Of a stretch of DNA of 64,000 bases, positions 58,570 to 64,000 are shown in pieces (position 1 is the first letter of the stretch; each line of letters begins with the position of its first letter). A program made the position numbers and the translations under genes. This DNA is from Armatimonadota bacterium (GTDB lineage Bacteria > Armatimonadota > Armatimonadia > Armatimonadales > Capsulimonadaceae). Location of the stretch: contig JANXMY010000190.1 of the NCBI GenBank assembly GCA_025354405.1, forward strand, positions 1-64,000, given 5' to 3'. The notes below the pieces were generated by a model. It did not search any database and had not been told where the DNA came from. It saw only the letters and a list, made by a program, of their open reading frames with translations.

Positions 58570-59049
58570 ATGCCCTCTGCTGACACACTTCCTGCATCAC
58601 CGATAAAACCCACCGCCTCACCTTTCTGGAAATGGCTGATGCGTCTTTCCGGCACGCTCGCGATTGCGCTGTTTCTGACGCCCTCGTTTTATGTCGTCAA
58701 GTACTACGCCTTTGACTTGCCACGAGAGAAAGCAATTGCCGCGCCGGGTTCTGCGAAGTGGAATAACGATCCACAGAACCCGGATTCGATGATGGCTGAA
58801 GTTCAGGCGGCGAAGCAGCCGCCTCACGGAGAGGCCGCGCAGGGGCAGTCTGATCGCATTCAAGCAATTCGGGAATTAGGAAAAACGCTTCGTCTGCCAG
58901 GTATGGGCTGGCGCCGCCCTATGGAATCACTTTCGGCAAAAGCCGCACTGGCAGAGTTGGCTTCTCATTGCATCGATCCAAAAGTCAAATCAGCGGCAGC
59001 AGAGGAACTCAGAAACCTAGCGCGTGGCGGGGCGACCCTTCAGCGATAA
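58570..59049 (+). CDS. Small membrane-anchored protein of unknown function
   Basis: 159 residues. A single helix (about 24-42) follows a proline/serine-rich N-terminus; the remaining part is periplasmic or cytoplasmic and partly disordered (AAKQPPHGEAAQGQS), with a helical C-terminus (SAKAALAELASHCIDPK...). No known domain. Two starts are possible: the leaderless ATG 58570, or a GTG at 58543 that overlaps the aldo/keto reductase stop. I prefer the ATG because the extra residues are encoded by the -10 region. Confidence 0.55.
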   Translation: MPSADTLPASPIKPTASPFWKWLMRLSGTLAIALFLTPSFYVVKYYAFDLPREKAIAAPGSAKWNNDPQNPDSMMAEVQAAKQPPHGEAAQGQSDRIQAIRELGKTLRLPGMGWRRPMESLSAKAALAELASHCIDPKVKSAAAEELRNLARGGATLQR

Positions 59050-59077
59050 CGAGGTGGCGGGTTGAAAAGGTCGATAT

Positions 59078-60301
59078 TTGAAACGAACGCCGGGACTGGC
59101 TTTTATCTTTGTTACACTGCTGATCGATGTTCTCGGGTTCGGACTGCTGGTTCCCATTCTGCCGAAGTTCGTCGCGATGCTTTCCCACGGCAGCATCAGT
59201 GCCGGAGCACGGGACTACGGCTGGTTGTTGTCGCTTTACGGGGCGATGCAATTTTTGTTTTCCCCACTCTTAGGATCATTGAGTGACCGCTTTGGACGCC
59301 GCCCGGTGCTGCTGCTGTCCCTGTTCTTTACAGGTGTCGACTATGTGATCATGGCACTCGCCCCAAGCCTGATCTGGCTTTACATCGGGCGCACACTCTC
59401 GGGAATCACTGGGGCAAGTTTCACGGCGGCCTCAGCATATATCGCGGATGTCAGCCCGCCGGAGAAGCGGGCGCAGAACTTTGGGCTGATCGGCGCCGCC
59501 TTCGGGGTCGGTTTTATCATTGGCCCTGCTCTCGGCGGCCTGCTGGGTGAATGGGGCGAACGTGTGCCGTTCTGGGCTGCTGCGGGATTGTCGTTTGCAA
59601 ATCTTCTCTATGGGATATTTATCCTGCCGGAGTCGCTGAAACCGGAAAACCGGCGTCCGCTTCGCATCAGGGAAGCGAATCCTATCGGAGTCTTCACCGT
59701 GCTGGGAAAATACCCGCTGGTCTGGGGCCTCGCCGGGACCCTGGCGGCGAGCAACTTGGCTCTTCAGTGCCTTGCCAGTACCTGGGTGCTCTGGGGGACA
59801 GATCAATTCGGCTGGGGCACGCGTGCAAACGGCCTCTCTTTAGGGGCCTTTGGGGCAGTCTCCCTGATCTTCCAGGCAGGACTGGCCCGCTATTTACTGC
59901 CCCGCCTTGGCGAAAAGCGGGCAGTCATCATCGGCCTTGCCGTCGGGGTGCTGGAATATGCCGGCTATGGCCTGGCGACACAGGGATGGATGGTCTATGT
60001 GATTATGCTGATGGCAGGCCTCTCCTATCTGGTCGGACAGGCAGCGCAGAGCATTCTGTCGCATCAAGTCGGCGATGATGCCCAGGGAACACTCCAAGGG
60101 GGACTGACAAGTCTGAACAGCCTCACAGGGATCGCTGGCCCGATACTCGCGACAGCGCTGTTTGCCTATTACACCCGTCCCCATGCCCCTCTGCACCTCC
60201 CAGGCATTCCGTTCTTTTTGGCCTCGGCTCTGGATGCCGTCGCTCTTGTCCTAGCTATTCGTGCGCTGGCCACGCGCCGAGGCCCTGTTTCTGCCACATG
60301 A
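59078..60301 (+). CDS. MFS transporter of the TetA (TCR) type
   Basis: 407 residues with 12 helices and motif A as [16 protein letters not shown], plus [31 protein letters not shown], the typical segment of tetracycline/H+ antiporter-like transporters. Many bacterial members do not confer resistance, so the substrate remains open. The TTG start (59078) is supported by AAAAGG seven bases upstream. The stop overlaps the next gene in an ATGA. Confidence 0.88.
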   Translation: MKRTPGLAFIFVTLLIDVLGFGLLVPILPKFVAMLSHGSISAGARDYGWLLSLYGAMQFLFSPLLGSLSDRFGRRPVLLLSLFFTGVDYVIMALAPSLIWLYIGRTLSGITGASFTAASAYIADVSPPEKRAQNFGLIGAAFGVGFIIGPALGGLLGEWGERVPFWAAAGLSFANLLYGIFILPESLKPENRRPLRIREANPIGVFTVLGKYPLVWGLAGTLAASNLALQCLASTWVLWGTDQFGWGTRANGLSLGAFGAVSLIFQAGLARYLLPRLGEKRAVIIGLAVGVLEYAGYGLATQGWMVYVIMLMAGLSYLVGQAAQSILSHQVGDDAQGTLQGGLTSLNSLTGIAGPILATALFAYYTRPHAPLHLPGIPFFLASALDAVALVLAIRALATRRGPVSAT

Positions 60302-60966
60302 AGAACCGATTTCAGACTGCGAGAACGCACTGGGTCCCGGCGGCGGGGATGCCTGAATGGCCGCAGGGCGAAGTACATCTCTGGCGCATAGATCTCCGAA
60401 CTGCTCCCACTAACACCTCCGTTCTCTCGTCCGATGAGCAGGCACGGCCAGCGCATTTCCAGCAGACTCGCAGCCTCCTGCGCACCCTGCTTGGGCACTA
60501 TTATAGTCAGCCGCCCCAAAGTCTGCACTTCGACTATGGAACCAGCGGCAAGCCATTTCTCTCCTCTCCTCCGTTACTCTCCCCTCAGCCGACACGGGAA
60601 ATATTGCATTTCAACCTTTCCCACGCAGACGAAATGGCACTGATTGCAATAACGGCGAGCGCCGAGGTTGGGGTCGATGTGGAAAGACTTCGGTCGGTCG
60701 GCCATGCCCAAAAAATCGCCCGGCGCTTTTTCACCGCGAAAGACCTGAGTTGGCTTGAGGAAGAGCCAAGCGAAGAGCGGTTTTTTCAGGCCTGGACCCG
60801 CACGGAAGCCAGGCTGAAAGCGCGGGGAAGGGGGGTATTTGCAGCGTTGAGCGAAGCCGCCCCCGTTTCGGTGCTGAATATCGACGCTCAGGTGGGCTAT
60901 GCCGCCGCTGTCGCCGTGCATGGCGAGATGCCGATTCTCAGGTTTTGGGAGTGGAAGCCAGAATAG
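60298..60966 (+). CDS. 4'-phosphopantetheinyl transferase, Sfp type
   Basis: 222 residues. GVDVERLR (from residue 125) contains the Mg-binding Asp and Glu, and FNLSHADEMALIA the N-terminal half-motif. The third motif reads FFQAWTRTEARLKARGRG, where the usual KEA lysine is Thr. The enzyme moves phosphopantetheine from CoA to carrier proteins of polyketide, peptide or fatty-acid synthases. No such megasynthase lies in the window, so the target is encoded elsewhere. Its start overlaps the TetA-like gene, suggesting joint expression. Confidence 0.85.
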   Translation: MKNRFQTARTHWVPAAGMPEWPQGEVHLWRIDLRTAPTNTSVLSSDEQARPAHFQQTRSLLRTLLGHYYSQPPQSLHFDYGTSGKPFLSSPPLLSPQPTREILHFNLSHADEMALIAITASAEVGVDVERLRSVGHAQKIARRFFTAKDLSWLEEEPSEERFFQAWTRTEARLKARGRGVFAALSEAAPVSVLNIDAQVGYAAAVAVHGEMPILRFWEWKPE

Positions 60967-60971
60967 TTCTA

Positions 60972-61007
60972 CTCTTCAGGAACTTCGGACTCTTCAGGAA
61001 CTTCGGA
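60972..61007 (+). repeat. Perfect 18-base tandem duplication before the LLM gene
   Basis: ctcttcaggaacttcgga occurs twice without a gap (60972-60989 and 60990-61007) in the gap between the transferase and the monooxygenase gene. Confidence 0.9.
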
Positions 61008-61031
61008 TCTGCCAGCAAGTGTTATTGCCGT

Positions 61032-62048
61032 ATGGCATTACCGCTTTCGATTCTTGATCTGTCCCCCGTCAGCTCCGGCATGACGGCAGGGCAGGCACTA
61101 AATAACACGCTGGAGCTGGCACAGACAGCGGAGCGGCTAGGATATCACCGATTCTGGCTCGCGGAGCACCATAACATGCCCGGCATCGCGTCTTCGTCGC
61201 CGGAAATACTCATCGGCCAGGTCGCCCGCATGACTTCGAGAATACGCGTTGGGTCGGGCGGGGTGATGCTGCCAAATCATGCACCGCTCAAAGTCGCTGA
61301 GTCGTTCCTCACGCTGGAAGCACTTTTTCCGGGCCGGATCGATCTGGGAATTGGGCGCGCTCCCGGCAGCGACCCACGAACTGCACAGGCATTGCGTCGA
61401 TCACAGAAAATTGGGAGCGAGCTGCCCGAATTGCTGGAGGATCTGTTTGCCTTTGCCGGCGGAGGTTTCCCGGAGGGGCATCCATTCCAGTCCGTTTCGG
61501 CAGTTCCAATGGGGGTAGCCCTGCCTCCAGTATGGCTCCTCGGTTCGAGCGATTACAGCGCCCGGGTCGCGGGGCAGATGGGCCTCGGATTTGTGTTCGC
61601 CCATCATATCAACCCACACGGAGCGGCTGCTGCGATGCAAATTTACCGCGATCACTGGGCAGCCGCAGGGTATCAAACTGATCCGCGGTCGATAGTGACC
61701 ACTTCCGTAATCTGCGCCGACACGGATGCCGAGGCAGACGTTTTGGCCTCATCGTTCGACCTGGCCTGGCTGCGGCTTGCGGCGGGTCGTCCGAGCCAGT
61801 TCCCCAGTGTCGCCGAGGCGCAGGCCTATCGTTACACGGGTCGGGAGCGAATGATGGTGAAGGAGACGCGGGCGCGGCTGATCGCAGGTTCACCGCAGAC
61901 CGTCCGCAGTGGAATATGCGCCCTTGGAGGCCAAACCGGAGCTGATGAAGTAATGGTCACGACCATGGTTCACGGCCATGCTGAACGCCTGCGCACTTAT
62001 GAACTGCTTGCGGAGGCGTTCGAGCTGGATCATGCTACCGGGTCGTAA
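61032..62048 (+). CDS. Luciferase-like (LLM class) flavin-dependent monooxygenase
   Basis: 338 residues forming a TIM barrel. The start LPLSILDLSPVSSG, RFWLAEHHNMPG, RVGSGGVMLPNHAPLKVAE and GRIDLGIGRAPGSD are characteristic of the MsnO8-like LLM subfamily, which uses FMN and oxygen on small substrates. The longer frame (29 more codons) passes through the 18-base duplication, so the ATG at 61032 is taken. The end overlaps the convergent nucleotidase-domain gene by 14 bases. Confidence 0.86.
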   Translation: MALPLSILDLSPVSSGMTAGQALNNTLELAQTAERLGYHRFWLAEHHNMPGIASSSPEILIGQVARMTSRIRVGSGGVMLPNHAPLKVAESFLTLEALFPGRIDLGIGRAPGSDPRTAQALRRSQKIGSELPELLEDLFAFAGGGFPEGHPFQSVSAVPMGVALPPVWLLGSSDYSARVAGQMGLGFVFAHHINPHGAAAAMQIYRDHWAAAGYQTDPRSIVTTSVICADTDAEADVLASSFDLAWLRLAAGRPSQFPSVAEAQAYRYTGRERMMVKETRARLIAGSPQTVRSGICALGGQTGADEVMVTTMVHGHAERLRTYELLAEAFELDHATGS

Positions 62049-62709
62049 TCCGGTCTTCCACCACGGTGGTGATCGTGGGATGCGCTGCAAGATAGCTGCT
62101 GAGACTTTTTGCGATCGGAATCCCTGTGTCTTCGGTGATGTCTTTTTGACCAAATATCTGGAAATAGCCCAGGCTGCCTCCGGCCAAAGGACGAGGGACT
62201 GCCACACGGTAGGTTTTCCCGGCATCCATCTCCCCGCCACCCACACCAACCAGCGAAACGCGGCTGCCAGCGGCCTGCGTTGGATTATAACGAATCTGCA
62301 GCCCGGAGATCTGGAGAAATCCATCGAACGGCTGCGGGGCACGGGAGACCGACCGCTCGGCAACTTTGAGCAGCTGGGCCCCGGTGAGGTTCAGCACAAC
62401 TACGGTATCACTCGGGTCGGCAGCATACCGAAGCGTGGCAACAAGGGTGCTGATCTCCACTTTACCGGCGGAGATTTTTGCGCTGCCGTCGATTTCGTCC
62501 GCAGGGATTAAAGCAATCTGTGTATGCCCAGTCTGACGCAAAGCATCGGCGATGAGATTACCTAAGCTGGTTTCCCGTGATGACACACCAGACGCCGACA
62601 AAGCATTCTGCACCTGCACGGTGTCCTTGGTCGAGGCAGCCGGAGAAGCCGCGAAAGCCGGCATAGCCATCAGCACCAAGCCAAAGATTGTCATAGGGAG
62701 CGTTTTCAT
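62035..62709 (-). CDS. Stand-alone 5'-nucleotidase C-terminal domain, exported
   Basis: 224 residues: a signal peptide (about 1-20) and only the C-terminal substrate-binding domain of the UshA/5'-nucleotidase family, with RETSLGNLIADALRQ, VVVLNLTGAQLLKVAE and QISGLQIRYN. The catalytic metallophosphoesterase domain is absent; a separate gene for such a domain without its C-terminal partner lies at 48104-48856, but that one has no signal peptide. The protein may bind nucleotides in the periplasm. It follows prfB by ten bases. Confidence 0.83.
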   Translation of the reverse strand: MKTLPMTIFGLVLMAMPAFAASPAASTKDTVQVQNALSASGVSSRETSLGNLIADALRQTGHTQIALIPADEIDGSAKISAGKVEISTLVATLRYAADPSDTVVVLNLTGAQLLKVAERSVSRAPQPFDGFLQISGLQIRYNPTQAAGSRVSLVGVGGGEMDAGKTYRVAVPRPLAGGSLGYFQIFGQKDITEDTGIPIAKSLSSYLAAHPTITTVVEDRITTR

Positions 62710-62719
62710 AAGTGTTCCG

Positions 62720-63829
62720 TTAATCCTGCATCTTCTGGGTCTGCTGCCAGCGCAAAAAGTCGTCGATAAAGTCGTCGAATTCCCCGTTCATCACACGCTG
62801 AATATCGCCAGTTTCATGGGCGGTTCGCGTATCTTTCACCAGCGTATAAGGCTGAAACACATAATTCCGAGTTTGGTGCCCGAAGGCGATATCTTTGCGC
62901 TCGCCGCGCAGATCGTCGATCCCCGTGCGCTGTTCCAGCCGGGCGATTTCCAGCAGCCGGGCCTTCAGGACGCGCAGGGCGCGTTCATAGTTCTGCAGCT
63001 GTGAGCGCTGATCCTGGCAGGTCACCACGATATTTGTTGGCAGATGGGTCAGGCGGACCGCCGTTTCGTTTTTCTGGACATTCTGCCCGCCCGCACCTCG
63101 GCTCAGCGTATGCTCGCGCTTCAGGTCTTTGGCGGGTATGTCCACGTCTTCGACTTCCGCAACTTCCGGCACGACATTTACGCCCGCAAAGGACGTTTCA
63201 CGCGTTTTGTTGAACGGCGACATCCGCACCAGCCGGTGGACGCCATGTTCGCCCTGCAAAAGTCCATACGCATTCTTGCCTTCGATGCGCAGCGACGTAC
63301 TTTTCAGTCCAGCGACATCCCCTTCAACTTCATCCATAATCTCGGCTTTAAAGTGGTGGCGGTCCGCCCAGCGCAGGTACATCCGCTGCAGCATGGAAGT
63401 CCAGTCATTGGCATCCGCCCCACCCGCGCCGGCATTGATCTCTAAAATAGCCGGGGCCGCATCGTGTGCTCCGGAAAGGAGTGTTTCGACTTCCAGCTTA
63501 TCCAACGCCGCGCTCAGCGAGGCCAGCTCAGTGGACAGCTCAGGGGCGTAAGTATCGGGATCGTCTTCCATCCCCGCCAGCTCGGCCATCGTCCGCGCAT
63601 CTTCCAGCCGTTTTCGAGCCGCCACCCACGGAGCCAGACTCTCTTTCAGCACATTCAGGCGCTGCATCTGTGCCTGCGCCCCGATGGGATCATCCCAGAA
63701 CTGCGCCCCACCTGCCGCTTCTTCCAGCGATTGAATCTCCGCGCTTCGGGCTTCCAGGTCGAGCGGCTTGCTCAGCGATTCCAGCCGACTCCCCACATCT
63801 CCAATTGCTTTGACGACTTCTTCGAGCAC
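62720..63829 (-). CDS. prfB: Peptide chain release factor 2
   Basis: 369 residues. The stop-codon recognition motif is SPF (about 203-205 in RMSPFNKTRETSF) and the peptidyl hydrolysis motif GGQ (about 248-250 in RGAGGQNVQKNETAVRLTH), which identifies RF2, reading UGA and UAA. The start is GTG 63829 with GAGGG seven bases upstream; the frame is open further upstream to 63970 but that part is coded by a repeat hairpin. No in-frame UGA or frameshift site is present near the start, so the usual autoregulatory frameshift of prfB is missing. Confidence 0.93.
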   Translation of the reverse strand: MLEEVVKAIGDVGSRLESLSKPLDLEARSAEIQSLEEAAGGAQFWDDPIGAQAQMQRLNVLKESLAPWVAARKRLEDARTMAELAGMEDDPDTYAPELSTELASLSAALDKLEVETLLSGAHDAAPAILEINAGAGGADANDWTSMLQRMYLRWADRHHFKAEIMDEVEGDVAGLKSTSLRIEGKNAYGLLQGEHGVHRLVRMSPFNKTRETSFAGVNVVPEVAEVEDVDIPAKDLKREHTLSRGAGGQNVQKNETAVRLTHLPTNIVVTCQDQRSQLQNYERALRVLKARLLEIARLEQRTGIDDLRGERKDIAFGHQTRNYVFQPYTLVKDTRTAHETGDIQRVMNGEFDDFIDDFLRWQQTQKMQD

Positions 63830-63849
63830 TTCGTTCCCTCTTTGGGTAC

Positions 63850-63855
63850 AGTATA
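63850..63855 (-). promoter_or_regulatory. -10 box of prfB
   Basis: TATACT on the minus strand (63855-63850), 21 bases before the GTG start; it leaves a leader of about 14 bases containing the GAGGG ribosome site. The -35 region is not clear. Confidence 0.45.
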
Positions 63856-63947
63856 CCTGATGGCTGTACGCATGAGGAATTTGGCGGGTGGATGTCAAAG
63901 TTTTTACCCCAGAGATGGCCCTCACATCATCCAAACTCAGGCTTTTG

Positions 63948-64000
63948 CCCGCGAAGGCGGGGATCTGCACTTTCCAGGCACGGGGGTTTAGACCCGCGCT
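63948..64000. repeat. Second, truncated copy of the modular hairpin repeat
   Basis: cccgc-gaag-gcggg (63948-63961) has the same GAAG loop as the tgtctgc-gaag-gcagaca hairpins at 12.2 kb (read on the minus strand). It is followed by ctgcactttccaggcac and by gggtttagaccc, parallel to the ctgcacttccagtgcag and ggattagaaatcc modules there. The block runs off the window edge. Confidence 0.6.

Noticed and set aside
59078-60301. Tetracycline resistance gene
   Set aside because: Only the general TetA-like MFS pattern is visible, there is no TetR neighbour, and most chromosomal relatives are not resistance genes.
63830-63970. N-terminal extension of prfB (47 codons)
   Set aside because: Encoded by a palindromic repeat (IPAFAGK is a typical translation of such repeats), and a good GTG with ribosome site matches the family start.

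Overview
The window looks like chromosomal DNA of a Gram-negative-type (diderm) bacterium, most plausibly an Armatimonadota member related to Capsulimonas. That placement is inference. It rests on the two prepilin-like proteins at the left end, whose post-cleavage segment reads [12 protein letters not shown] and whose tail carries an H-X9-DG motif. Diderm cell structure is supported by Kdo genes (kdsC, kdsD), an outer-membrane beta-barrel protein, and a lipoprotein pathway (lspA, lgt). Starts are a mix of ATG, GTG and TTG. Several genes have a -10 box only 6-10 bases before the start codon and no Shine-Dalgarno, suggesting leaderless or near-leaderless mRNAs.

Layout. 1-3.1 kb: two convergent prepilin genes sharing a terminator, then an MFS transporter. 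3.3-8.2 kb: a compact six-gene operon with both dehydrogenases of the oxidative pentose phosphate pathway (gnd, zwf), a DUF2231 membrane protein, a cytochrome c, a 2Fe-2S ferredoxin and a histone-deacetylase-fold amidohydrolase. 8.1-17 kb: a phosphodiester glycosidase, a fused secDF behind a strong promoter, a block of stacked hairpins, recJ, an unknown exported protein, a methyltransferase and a second MFS. 17-25 kb: a PAS-GGDEF-HD-GYP c-di-GMP protein; a divergent pigment/envelope locus (CrtC-like, polysaccharide deacetylase and pabBC fusion on minus, GT2 on plus); a DUF892 protein and a Spy-like periplasmic protein. 25.4-31.9 kb: the minus-strand operon rfbD-ileS-ylyA-like-lspA-lgt-rluD, close to the Firmicute order ileS-ylyA-lspA-rluD.

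32-35.3 kb: tRNA-Thr and tRNA-Tyr with promoter and terminator, a secreted GH2 enzyme and a glycine-rich RRM protein with a long leader. 35.4-44.7 kb: three small membrane proteins divergent from an alternative complex III operon (actA, split actB, an extra NrfD protein, actC, actD, actE). It is followed by a damaged tRNA-Glu-like gene. 44.8-52.1 kb: a minus-strand envelope block (two polytopic GT-C-type proteins, a metallophosphoesterase lacking its catalytic dyad, kdsC, kdsD, a TolB-like propeller), interrupted by a repeat island at 48.9-49.2 kb. 52.2-55.4 kb: a five-GAF sensor and an RsbW-type kinase. 55.5-63.8 kb: a porin-like protein, an exported unknown, an aldo/keto reductase, a membrane protein, a TetA-like MFS, an Sfp-type phosphopantetheinyl transferase, a luciferase-like monooxygenase, a stand-alone 5'-nucleotidase C-terminal domain and prfB.

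No CRISPR array, insertion sequence, phage or clear defence system was seen. The most unusual signals are: the ActB polypeptide split by one in-frame TAG and carrying a palindromic-repeat insertion; the two halves of a 5'-nucleotidase encoded 13 kb apart, with the catalytic dyad missing; the output-less GAF protein beside RsbW; the palindromic and tandem repeat islands; and the leaderless promoter architecture.
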